Positions 50,889 through 62,800 of a DNA stretch of 64,000 nucleotides are shown in pieces; position 1 is the stretch's first letter, and each line of letters opens with the position of its first letter. Source of the DNA: Nectonema munidae (lineage: Eukaryota > Nematomorpha > Nectonematoida > Nectonematidae). Made by a program: the position numbers and the translations under genes. The stretch covers positions 62,001 to 126,000 of the forward strand of contig JAUIRK010000266.1 of the NCBI GenBank assembly GCA_030549495.1. The letters run 5' to 3'. A model generated the notes under the pieces. It saw only the letters and a list, made by a program, of their open reading frames with translations, did not search any database and had not been told where the DNA came from.

Positions 50889-50999
50889 TTAAGAGATAAA
50901 TTGATTAATTTGAAATAATTTAATAGAGATAAAATAAACAAGAATATAAAATTTTTTTTAATAATTTTACACATATAATAAGCAAAGATGGATGAAACT

Positions 51000-51062
51000 A
51001 ATAGCCTACGAGACAATTTGTCAGGGGGAAAATTGTCTATGGGACGAAATGTCTGTCGACCG
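51000..51062 (+). repeat. GGGACGAAATGTC motif block (right arm)
   Basis: Near-exact mirror of 4893-4957. From here outward to the end of the palindrome the two arms match closely again. Confidence 0.6.
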
Positions 51063-53557
51063 TTAGTTTAAATAATTTTTAACGTTGGGCTTTTGCTGCT
51101 TATAAAAATTTCAAAATATCAAATAAACTCTAATTCTTTATGCCTCCTATTATTTTTTAAATTATTCTAAGAACAGACGGTTCCATTTTAAAATAGTGAA
51201 AATTGCTTTATTAGTTTATTTTGTTTCCTTTCTCTCTTATGTTAATTATGTAGCAAATTTTTCAATTTTGAGTAAAAGGTTAGGTGCAGCGGATGTATTT
51301 TCATTGACCAGGCACTGATGTACCGCTTATGTCAAACTATGAAAAAATTCGTATCGATGAGGAATCGAATCCAGAAACTTCCGTGCTGAGTCCATCATCT
51401 CAACTAACCTGCCATTTTAGAAGAAATATAAAAATATTAGTTGAAAAATATCCGAAAACGTGAGAAAGAAACAGAGAAAATAAGGGATAATAATATTCTT
51501 TTTATGAAAATATATGGAAATTTACAAGAGCAGACACTCAGATAAAATAAAGATGTGTGAAAAACTATCTCATATTATACATATATTGAGATAGATAATT
51601 TAGCATGATTAATCGCCTGACTTGTGGTAAGGTCAAGACTCTTATTAATCCAACAGATAGAAAAAAGTTTTAATGATGAAATTTTGAAAAAATATCTGTC
51701 TAAAAATGAGGACAGATAGTTAAAATACGGTGTAAATGCAGTTATAAAAAAAACTATTAATGATATGAAATAAATATTAATATATTTATTACATCATCTA
51801 AAGCATATATGTGTTTAACTCAAAAAATTAAAACTCACTAGTTTTTTAAAACGTAAAGGGTTAATCAAAAAATCAAATCCGAAAAGGATAACTTTAGAGA
51901 TTTTTAGGATAAATAGACCGAGTATGGATAGATCTTAAATATAAAAATGCATATAGATCTCTACTATATATATATATATATATAACAAGGTTATTGTATT
52001 TTTAATGTACAACTAAAATATATTGAAGTTGACAATAATACCTTCTTTAGACATTTCAAAATTTGTATTAAATTTAAGTAAAAAAAAATAAAACTAAATT
52101 TTTAGTTTAAAACAGCATTACATTGATTCATTGATTTAACTTCCCACAACTTGTAAGCTTAAAATATAAATTTAATAATTGATATTTTTAATAAAATCAA
52201 GGAAAATTCTTTCGAGTAGGAAACTTTAAATGAAAATTTGAAAAACATATCAGGAGTTATTACATAAAAATGGGAGCGTCTTTTGACCCAAAAACACACA
52301 AAAACACGAAGAAACATCAGAAAACTTTTAGAAAAAATTCAAAAATTTTAAAATACTGAAAAACGATCTCAGTAAGTTAAATTTATTGTACCCTAAACAA
52401 AAATTATTTTGATATTGTAAAATTATCAAAAGAGATCAGCTTTTTATTTTTGATGAGCTCCAAGTTTTCATGTAGTTTTAAGTTTTCGGGGTCAGTATAA
52501 AATATACATCAAAATGGTCGACTAAAATGTACACCGTTTTATAATTTTATTTTTAAATCCCCCTCCACCATTTTTAAATCCAAAATCAAAATGGTGTACT
52601 AAAATTTAGTTCCTCCAAAGAATTTTCAATACATTTTTATGTTTAAGGCTCCTTTTCTTTTTCCCTTATTTTTTGGTAAGTTTTATTTTCTCTTTTTGAA
52701 AAATACTCGTTTCCTAGAATTTTTCAAATGATGCCATATTTTATATTTTCATATGCAACACAAAATAAATTCACATAATTCTACTTAATGCTCAATCTCA
52801 ATTTTAAATATATTTCTGATACACTTTTCTAGAATCACGATAACTTAAATTTGCTTGAAACATTTATTTTAGTATTATATGCAATATTTATATTTCTTAT
52901 TTTATTTAGGATTAAACTCAAGAAGATAAAACATGTTGAACGCCAAATTTGAAAATCATTTTCTGTATAAATTAACTTGCTATTAACAAAAGTTTTGAAA
53001 TAAATATGTGCAATTTACTTATATTTTACTAAAATTTTAAGATTTCTTGATATTTTTTCATTAAATTACGATTTTTTCATCATCTTTTTTAAAATTGTCG
53101 ACGAATGTTTCAGGTTTGTTAAATTACTTTAAAGTTAATTTAGTTATATGATTAGATACCGTTGGTTTAAAAACGTTTTTCACAGTAGAACTCTCTTTTT
53201 TTTTGAACAAGTCAGTTTGCCCCCATCTCATATAAAATCGTTTTTTATATTTTTTTGACATTATTATTAGATTTGATGATCTGAAATATTTTAAGAGTAG
53301 CATAAATTGCAGAGACCAATTTCCAAAAATTACTAGACAAAATACGATTTCTAAAATATAGTTTTTATCTACCCCCGCTTTTTAAATATTGGATCCCCGG
53401 CTGTTAATTTTACTTTTGAGTGGATCAATCGAATCGGCAGAATAATGAGATGAAGTATAATATTATTGGTATTATACTTCATAAAATATTTTTGTACTTT
53501 CCCGTCAAAGATATTTAAAGCTAGTATTTTTGTTCGCTACTCTATTGTTATGTAAAA
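51063..53557. other. AT-rich DNA without genes (right arm)
   Basis: Near-identical mirror of 2399-4892. It includes the tRNA-like A/B-box pair (about 51,365-51,420), the (TA)n tract (about 51,965-51,984) and long A/T runs. No gene was seen. Confidence 0.6.
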
Positions 53558-55891
53558 TCAATTTAAAATATTTTTATTTAAACTCCTTGTCTTACTCGGC
53601 TTGATAGCTTTACATCCAGGTTTTTTGGCACAAGTATTCATTTTTGGTATAATCAACATTCCATCTGAAGAAATGGCGATATTTTGAGAATTTCTTTTAT
53701 GAGACTCATTTTTTCTTGCAAATTTTAAATATGAATCCATAAAATATTCGCTTTGTCCAACCACAGCCGATCTGAGTAAAATTTCATCTCTTTTAACTTC
53801 TTCGCGTAGCAAGCTGATTAGATCGCTTATTCTCTGACATTTCCAGTCAGTTAAAAAGTTTCATCACGTGATTCTTTGACTCACAAAGATTATTCATATA
53901 ATTGAAAGGTATATTTGGAAAGTTCAGTCTAGCTTTCAGATTATTTTTTTCAATCTGACTAATAAAGTGCTTTAAATATTCACCAAACCTGCTTTGATAT
54001 TTTTTCAAAATAGTTTGCTTTTAAGTTAAAGTTTGTGATATTGTTGCACACCAGTAGTCCATCATTACAAAAAAAGATTTTCTAGGTCATCAAATTCATT
54101 ATTAAACAAAATTTTAAATGTATTGTTCCTTCTTATAAGTGTTTGTTTAAAATGTCTTGAACATAAAATGATATTTGCCTTTTGAAAAGTTGATTTAATC
54201 GCTTTTATGATGGCCTTTTCTTCATCGCAACAAAAGACTATGTTTACATTGCCTATTTTCATTGCCAAATGACTGAAAAACAAGAAGTTGGTTTCATATG
54301 TAGCGTTCCAGTGTAAAAATATGGGACATGTGATTATTGGATTATGAAGGGTATGTTTTCTTTTGATTTTTTTTTCTTGGAAGACAATTATTGTTAAATA
54401 ACAAGAAGACAAGTTAAATGTACGGTCTGTATTTATAATATATTTATTATTCACGGCCGAAATCAGATGTTGCATTTGAAAGTCTATGTAGAGAATGAAG
54501 CAAGGGCGATTATTAGATGTATTAACAGAGATTCTAATATATTTATCACCAAGTGATATTTCATTTAAAACATTCTGTATATCGTCAGCCATATTTTTTC
54601 TTGGGTATGTTGTAGAATCCTTTTTTAGATTATATTTCATATTTGTTATGCATCTAGCGTCTCTAATTACAAAATCCGTCAACAATAACTGTATGAATTT
54701 TCCTAACTGTTTTTTCTTTAGTTAATTCATGTAAAATTTTATTTTTTGTTTCCAACGCTGTTTTGATATATATTTCATTTGTTTTCGCGTTTCCATGAAG
54801 AGAACGACCAGGATATGTACCAATATATTCATAGGTCATTTTGTTGTTATGATCGAACTTTTCTGGTACTTTTACAAAATGAGAGATACGCCTTACGTAA
54901 CTAGGATTACCCTTTAGCTTTGAATAATATCGTTTTAAAATTAACACGGGATCAATGCCTTTGGCACTGTACAAATTTTCGCTTTCATCTAGCAAATAAT
55001 TGGTGTATTTTGAACGGTCAGATTGCCAACTTCCACAATCGTCGTGATAGTATATTCTCGATTTAAAGTATTTAGGTGTAACTAAGAAGGTCATGTGTTC
55101 TTTGGGACCTTCTGGTGTGTCTTGTAAGGGAGACACAGAGCGTGTTAAAAAAGAGTACCATTCTTTTGTGGATAGAAACTTATTTTTTAAAGCTAAATAA
55201 GGAAGATTGCAAGATGAAGAGTCTGCAAAGCAATGTGTGATCTAGAGAAATATGATTGGACCTACAGTTCAGCGCATTAATTTTCTCAAATTTAGATTCT
55301 TCAATATCATTTTTTTCAAAACAATTATGGGGTCGTTCACAATTGACGTCAACCTTTTTTTTGATAAATTTCAGCCCCTCCCCCCCTCATGTCAACTTTT
55401 ATATATATCATCACTTAACAAAATTGTCTTATGTCAACTTTGGATACCCCCCCCCCCCCGTTTTAGTTGAGGTCAATTGTGAACGACCCCTATCTACAAT
55501 ATCGATAAAATCATTATACATAGCAGAATGATAATTTATCAGGGGTACAAAGTGATTTGGATAAAATCTAATGTTCCGATTTTCTGAAAAATAGGAACAG
55601 GGAAATAGTATGTGTATGTACTCCTCAGCAACCACCTGTCCATGAGGTAGAAATATCTTATTAAAAAATCTCATGTGAAAACTTGAAAGTAGAGTCATAA
55701 AACGGATAAAGAATTTTTATCGGAGTTTTGATGGCATTGACAAGCGCACTAATTGTGAAGATGTTTGACCATCCTCTATTCACCAAAACGTTTTCTACTG
55801 CTTCATCTAGGTTTCCAATTTTATTCCAAGCATTATTTTTTAGTAAATATATATCTTCTCCAACCTGTATTCTACGATGATTCATCTCCAA
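53558..55891 (-). mobile_element. Broken vertnin-like MULE (right-arm copy)
   Basis: Mirrored copy of 60-2398. The catalytic core (54,685-54,065) reads through in one 206-residue frame because the A run near 54,370 has nine bases where the left copy has ten. TDRTFNL, CPIFLHW, CCDEEKA and LCSRHFKQ therefore appear on a single peptide. The C-terminal block with CESKNHVMK is split by an extra base near 53,858. The N-terminal block is again interrupted by the MITE. Confidence 0.72.
55329..55490. mobile_element. MITE inside the MULE (right arm)
   Basis: Mirrored copy of 461-626 with the same GGGGTCGTTCACAATTGAC ends. It is a few bases shorter because the G/C runs differ in length, which is typical of hard-to-sequence homopolymers. 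Confidence 0.8.
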
Positions 55892-56649
55892 ACTATATAC
55901 TACAATGATTCATCTCCAACCTGTATACTACGTTAATTCATCTCCAACCTGTATACTACGATGATTCATCTTCAACCTGTATACTACGATGGTTTCTATT
56001 CCATGTACAAATAACTAGGGAGACAATGTTCAACTTTCTGTTCACATTCTGCTAGATGAAAGATTTGATATACCTCATTCGGGGAGACGATGCTACATAA
56101 GTTATTACCTATATACATTATACCTGTATACTACGTTGGTTCATCTCCAACCTGTATAACGCGATAATTCATCTCCAACCTATATAATATATTTTATCAA
56201 ATAATCAAAATAAATTCTGTAATCAAAGAATCGAAAAATATTCTTTAAAAAATCAAAAAATATCAAACTTTCTGTTCATATTTTGCTACCTCATACGATG
56301 TTACAAAAGTTATCACCTATACTTTGCAATTTGCACGATTTTAAATATTATATTTGTCAAATAATCAAAATAAAATTCTGTAATCAAAGAATCGAAAAAT
56401 ATTCTTTAAAAATCAAAAAATATCAAAGTTTATGTTCATATTTTGCTACCTCATACGATGTTACAAAAAGTTATTACCTATACATTGCAATTTGAACAAT
56501 TTTAAATATTATATTTGTCGAATAATCAAAGAATCGAAAAATGTTAAAATAAAAAAATATTTATTATCGAATAATCAAAGAATCGAAAAATGTTCAAATC
56601 AAAAAATATTTATTCTTTTTAAATATATCGTTGGCTCCCCTTACTTTTA
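55858..56649. repeat. Second palindrome, left arm
   Basis: From the edge inward this holds about 27-bp minisatellite units (55,858-55,990), a segment with CTAGGGAGACAATG and GGGGAGACGATGC (55,990-56,125), more minisatellite, and then units of about 155 bp. Those units carry ATCAAACTTTCTGTTC, CCTCATACGATGTTAC and ATTATATTTGTCAAATAATC. All of this returns inverted to the right of about 56,680. Short open frames in it come from the repeat. Confidence 0.85.
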
Positions 56650-56711
56650 GTTTCGTATGTGCATAATTTGATAAAAATTAATTATTAAAGACTAGGTTTA
56701 TCTTTCAATTT

Positions 56712-57625
56712 TAAAAGTAAGGGGAGCCAACGATATATTTAAAAAGAATAAATATTTTTTGATTTGAACATTTTTCGATTCTTTGATTATTCGACAAATA
56801 TAATATTTAAAATCGTGCAAATTGCAAAGTATAGGTAATAACTTTTGTAACATCGTATGAGGTAGCAAAATATGAACAGAAAGTTTGATATTTTTTGATT
56901 TTTTAAAGAATATTCTTTGATTACAGAATTTTATTTTGATTATTTGACAAATATAATATTTAAAATCGTGCAAATTGCAAAGTATAGGTAATAACTTTTG
57001 TAATATCGTATAAGGTAGCAAAATATGAACAGAAAGTTTGATATTTTTTGATTTTTTTAAAGAATATTTTTTGATTACAGAATTTTATTTTGATTATTTG
57101 ACAAATATAATATTTAAAATCGTGCAAATTGCATAGTATAGGTAATAACTTTTGTAACATCGTATGAGGTAGCAAAATGTGAACAGAAAGTTTTATATTT
57201 TTTGATTTTTTAAAGAATATTTTTCGATTCTTTGATTACAGAATTTTATTTTGATTATTTGATAAAATATATTATATAGGTTGGAGATGAATTATCGCGG
57301 TATACAGGTTGGAGATGAACCAACGTAGTATACAGGTATAAGGTATATAGGTAATAACTTATCTAGCATCGTCTCCCCGAATGAGATATATCAAATCTTA
57401 CATCTAGCAGAATGTGAACAGAAAGTTGAACATTGTCTCCCTAGTTATTTGTACATGGAATAGAAACCATCGTAGTATACAGGTTGAAGATGAATCATCG
57501 TAATATACAGGTTGGTGATGAATCATCGTAGTATACAGGTTGGAGATGAATCATTGTAGTATATAGTTTGGAGATGAATCATCGTAGAATACAGGTTGGA
57601 AAAGAATCATCGTAATATATGGGTT
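56712..57625. repeat. Second palindrome, right arm
   Basis: Inverted match of 55,858-56,649, with about one extra 155-bp unit. The loop is 56,650-56,711. The outer end (57,470-57,600) brings back the minisatellite edge in the same orientation as bases 1-95, but without the MULE behind it. Confidence 0.85.
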
Positions 57626-57626
57626 G

Positions 57627-57628
<2 letters not shown>

Positions 57629-57666
<38 letters not shown>
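57629..57666. repeat. (TA)n microsatellite
   Basis: An uninterrupted run of TA dinucleotides marks the change from repeat-rich DNA to the apparently single-copy right flank. Confidence 0.9.
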
Positions 57667-57672
<6 letters not shown>

Positions 57673-58334
57673 ATTTAATTAAATTATCTATTCCGAAATT
57701 AAAAAATATTCTTTGCCACTTTCCGTTGTAAACGTTGTTTTCTTTATATTTTTCACATTCTATTCAAATAAAGGTTTTTTGCTTATTTTACTAACCAAGC
57801 CATATATACTCCCTCTTGCTTTTCTATACGGAAGCCTATTTTATGACTAAACATAAAGCATAAAGTTTATTTGCTTTTAATTTTTGAAATCTTTATCTAA
57901 ATAAAAGTCTTAAGATAAGGTAACCGTTTTTCATCGGCATCTGAAGAAGGGGACCTAGGCCTAATTCAATTTCCCTTTTTCCTCTATGAAAACTTTTCAA
58001 AATATTTTAACACATTTTCATTGTTTTTTTGATATTTGAAATATTTAATATAATATCAATAAATATCTTCATTTTGATAAATGACCTAATAATTATATTT
58101 TGAACTGAAATAGAAATTTCAAAAGAATTTTTACCCCCATCTATTGATTTTAGATCACCACTGCCGCTTTTAACTTAAGAATTTTTTTACCCTAAAGCTA
58201 AAATTACTGTTAGCTGATTTAAAAATAATATCTTAAAAACAACATAAGGATAACAGCTAGCTTTTTGATATGAAGTTAAATATCAAAAAATGGAAACTTA
58301 CTCTTAATTTAAGCGCATCTTTAGCTTTGTCATA
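57667..58334. other. AT-rich flank without genes
   Basis: No reading frame, RNA or repeat of note was seen. It has no counterpart in the arms. Confidence 0.5.
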
Positions 58335-58614
58335 TTAAAAATGTAAAAAATAATTTCTTGAGTAAAAAAAGTTAAAAACTTTCATCAAGTCAGTTTCACC
58401 CACGGCTTGACCTTTTGGTCCAGGAGGCAAAGATGCTACATCTCGAATATTTTCCGAACATGATCTTCCTCTTAAGTCTATGAATGGTTCCCAACTATAA
58501 TAGACTCTATCGGAAGAAATCAAATTTTCATCAATTTCTTCATCAGAGTGCGAATAACTACTACAAGAAGAACTTACAGAAAAAGATTCTTCAGAGTCTT
58601 CAAAAATGTTGATG
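58335..58614 (-). pseudogene. Unrecognised coding fragment, Ser-rich and acidic
   Basis: Read on the minus strand, an open stretch starts after a TAG near 58,614. It first encodes an acidic Ser-rich part (EDSEESFSVSSSCSSYSHSD, then EEIDENL), then SDRVYYSWEPFIDLRGRS and SLPPGPKGQAVGETDLMKVF, and stops at 58,335. The composition looks like real protein up to about 58,375. Beyond that it reads as non-coding, so this may be a first exon or a transposon-derived scrap. An ATG at about 58,634 lies in another frame, one base off. I do not recognise the family. Confidence 0.3.
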
Positions 58615-58619
58615 TGCTA

Positions 58620-59537
58620 TGATCTGAACTCATTGAAAATGAACGAAGAAAATGAAAGCAAATGAATATTGAAATTTATATATTTGTGAAATGAATCGAT
58701 AAACAACATAAGCGTGCCACATCTATACCTTCAAGGTCACAAACACTATATACTGCGTACATCTAATATTTTTATAAGAGGTTTGAAATATGCGTATGCA
58801 ATACATATTATGATATATATTGCCAATTCAGAGAAAAAACAACCAATTACAAAAACATTTTCAATAAATGGAAAGTTCAAAAACGTTCCGAAATTTTTTA
58901 TTGCTTCAGCTAATTTCTAAAACGTTCCCAAATTTTTATTGTATCAGCACAAATATAACAGCGTCGTGATATAACGATAATCCTCACTGGTTTTATGTTG
59001 TAACCATTTTTTAGTACATTTTGTCATTTTTCACTGTCATGCCCACATATGTGCCAATCCTCATTTGATATCATTTTATAAAATTATCTTAAGGCAATAT
59101 GTGCACTAAAAAAACAAAATATAATATTCAATATATTTTTTTACAGCTCTAAAATGCCCTAAGAATTTAAGTTTTTGTATTAGAGGGATATTCTAAGGTA
59201 ATTTACTTTGTATTCATACATGGAGTAAAATGCCATATGTCCGTGAACTACGCTATATCAAAATTGTCCGTGAACGGAAGGTTTATTAAATTTAACCAAA
59301 TTATTTAATTATTGGAAATGATTAAATAGTTTGGATTTTTTGGAGATTCATTGTTTCTTTTTAGATTTCGAATTTTATTCAAAAATTGTTTCTATTAAAA
59401 TCTAAAAATTCTTGACATTTTTTTCTTACAATAATTAATTTTCCATATATGAAAATTTTTATGTCCATGTACCTGTTAATATCATCTTGTAGCTGGCTTC
59501 TCTTAAATATTTTAGCTGTTTTGGAAAGTCTTTGTCA
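58620..59537. other. AT-rich DNA
   Basis: No supported feature. A 68-codon frame at 58,714-58,920 (+) has no recognisable content. Confidence 0.4.
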
Positions 59538-59897
59538 TTATTTATGGTTGGTAGGGCACCAAAAATTGGTATCAAATGCGAAATTGTAAGAAGAATGCAC
59601 AAAATATTTTAGGAAAATTTGAACAATATTCTCGGCAAGAATACCCATGTCTATGTATGTTTTAAGGTTAAGGTGTTGGTTTAAAAAGTTTTGATCATCC
59701 TTGTCTTGAAAAATTAGCAAAACATGCATAATCATATAATCTTCCCTCTTTTTAACTTCTCTTTCCCAAACACTTGAATGAATCATAAGCCTTGAAGTTC
59801 TTGCAATTTTTCTACTTTTATAAACTTTAAATAACAGATTATTTGAAAAATCCCATCCGCTAACACTAAGTGCAACAATAGTATTTACTTCTTTCAC
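59538..59897 (-). CDS. Unrecognised 119-residue frame
   Basis: The frame has balanced composition for such AT-rich DNA, with segments VSGWDFSNNLLFKVYKSRK, SSVWEREVKKRED and NFAFDTNFWCPTNHK, and no signal peptide or clear membrane segment. It stands alone, with no neighbouring gene. It could be an exon, a decayed transposon piece, or chance. I cannot name it. Confidence 0.3.
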   Translation of the reverse strand: MKEVNTIVALSVSGWDFSNNLLFKVYKSRKIARTSRLMIHSSVWEREVKKREDYMIMHVLLIFQDKDDQNFLNQHLNLKTYIDMGILAENIVQIFLKYFVHSSYNFAFDTNFWCPTNHK

Positions 59898-62800
59898 AGT
59901 GAACTGTCTATTTCTTCATTCATCAGTCATAAGAATATATCGAATTTTTGTATCTTGAGCATACACTTTGATTTTGATCATCTATTTATAGCCTTTAAAA
60001 TTAAATGTTTCTCTATTGCGTATCAAAAATTTGCTCAATAGAACAAATTAAAATAAAAATGGTCAAAGGTTAAATTTACGTGAAAGAATAAAACCTTGGA
60101 TACTTTGGAAGAAGTTATAGAATTATCACTAGTTGTTATATCTTGACAGAGCTATTTCTGTGTTAAGATGAGAAAGGTACGCAAACTGCGACGGATTTAT
60201 TTGAATGAGACAGGAGGTATAGTGGCTGAGTTTTTTATGTAAAATATTTTACAAGATTTTCTTATGATAGAAAAGATAGTGAAGGGTATTTGTGAAGTTA
60301 TTGGAGAAATAATAATTACACAGTTTTCTATATAAAGTGGAAGGGAGATTGTTCTAGATATGCGTGGTAAAGAGAAATTAAATCACCATAAAGAAGATAA
60401 AAAGATTGTTATATGTTTTGATGAACTAAGAAAAGTTGTAAATAAATTAGGTTATTTTATGGTGATGGCATGCAAAATAGGATTGGCAATAGATATGGTT
60501 ATTTTGAAAGTACTTGGGCATTTTGAAGATTAGTGGGAAAAGCCGTTAAGGACAGTACAAGATTTTATTGGGTTTAAAAATCTCATTAATAGTTTTTCAG
60601 GGATTGTTAGATTTAGAGGAGGTGAAACTGATATAGAAATCTTTTTTTTAATGGAGATGAGGTATTGTTTCCGAATGTTAGAATAGTATTCGCGGTTTTA
60701 TAGTGATAGAAATTTTCTTGAAGATTTTAAAACGTGTTGGAGTCTATGTTTGATGAAACAAAGATTGTGTTACCCTAATTAAACGTTTTGTCTTTCTAAG
60801 AAATGATTAGATTTAGTGGAACGTGTTACAAGAAGAGATAATATCATTAAGAAAGAGTGCATTCTCATCTATATAATTGGCAAAATTTAAATAATTGTAG
60901 TTATCAGAAGGCGTGAAATAAATTTTTGAAATTATGTTAAAAATGGTTTTTGTTAAAAATAGTTGTAAAGTCTATTTGGAATGTAAAGTAATAAAGGATT
61001 AAAACAGATTATGTGTCTGATATGTGTCAGTTAATAATTAGGTTTGTCTAAATTTTTATGTTATGGTGAGATGATGTGAGATAGGATAAATCCATTTACA
61101 ACAATTTAGAGAAATATAGTCTTTTTTAGTCTTATAAATGGATAGATTATGAGAAGCAAGGAAAGATGATATTTGGACGCCACGAATGTTTTCCTTGTGA
61201 TCTGAATGATAGGATTGAGCATTTCAGTATGTTTTAGATAATTTCACTCTGTAATATAAAATGGTTGTTATGTATGGGGTTGTAAGGTTTAAAGAGTATA
61301 TGAACTCATCACATATAGATTTAGTGTTAGAAAATAGAGAGTAGAGTTGAAAAAAGAATAGAGAAGGTTTTGGGAAAACGTAATAGTAAAAATAAAGTTC
61401 TGAGAAGAAAATGGTATGGAGGTTGTTGAAATTCGCTGAAGATTTCATAAAAGATATATCCTGAATACTAAGATTGAAGTGAAATTTGAAGGATTGAATA
61501 ATGAACCTAGTATGAAGGGTGTTGTGAATTAGATATGTAAGATTGGTAAAAGAATACTATGTCATAAACTGTTGAGAATATGGTGTTATATAGAGTTGCC
61601 CAAATTTGTAGAATACTGGTTGAGATTAATATGTAAAATTGTAATCAAGGTAATTATTGGTAATCTTCAGACAGGTTTTTAATTGGTTTAATACCTATTA
61701 TAAATACCAGTTGAATACCGAAAGGGTACGTACTTGTAAAAGATTGTTTTTCATAATAATTAGCGAGTTCTATTCAATTAAAGAGCCCTCTCGTTTACCC
61801 AATTAAGCGTAATCTATAATAATTAAGTTAATTAGAAGTTTAATTTTATCAGTGGAGTGGTGGAATTTAAGACAATTGTAGCAGTATGAAAACGTGATTT
61901 TTAGATTTTAGTTATTTATATTATATGTTGCTAAATCATTTTTGTATCGTAAGGTGTAAAAATATGAACGAGTATGTGTGAGTAGAAGAAAATTCTTAAA
62001 GGTTTTTGTGAAAAATATTAGTTTTAATTAATAAATATATAATAAGGTAAACTTTTGCTCAAAAGATGTTCTACCATCTCATTAGATGCAAAACTATCAC
62101 TTTGTCAGAATACGTTTCTCAAATATTATCCGTTCATCTATCAAATGATTTATTTCTATTTTTGAAGACTCATACTTCCATTACCAACAATTTCATGCTA
62201 ATAAATGCTTTTATTTTTGCCTTTTAATAATAAATCATATTTTCTCTATTTACTGATAATTTTAGTAAATTTGATAGTCCCATCTTTTTAGATTGAAATA
62301 TATTACATAAAAATTTTTTAGATATTAAAAATATCGAAAATTTTTTTTTTGTTTTTTAAAATATATTTTATTTTTGTGTATTATTACACTCTAAAATGTC
62401 CATGATTAAATTTTTTTATAAAAACTTTCAAGATTATTTATTTTAGCCATACTTTTTTATGTTTCCTAAAGTTTTCTTAAAAGAAAAATGTTATGTTATG
62501 TTTTAACATAATATTTTTAAAGTATTTACAATAAATTGGTGCAAAATGTATTTTTATTCAATCATTTGACCATAAAGTTATTTCATAATTTTTATTTTTA
62601 GAGGTAAAAGATGTTTGCAAGAAATTATATTTTCTTTATCAGCTATTTTTGGACAATTTTCAATTCTCTAACTCAACTAACTTTAAATTCCTCCTCATCT
62701 AATAGTGTTAAGGCAACTAATATAAAGGATTTGAGAAATACCTTGTGGTAATTATTTTAATTAACCTATTTTTTTCATTATTATTATGGCATCCATGAAT

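Noticed and set aside
56283-57175. Several 70-107-codon frames reading LPHTMLQKLLPILCNLHDF
   Set aside because: They arise from the 155-bp repeat, and the same peptide recurs with the repeat on both strands.
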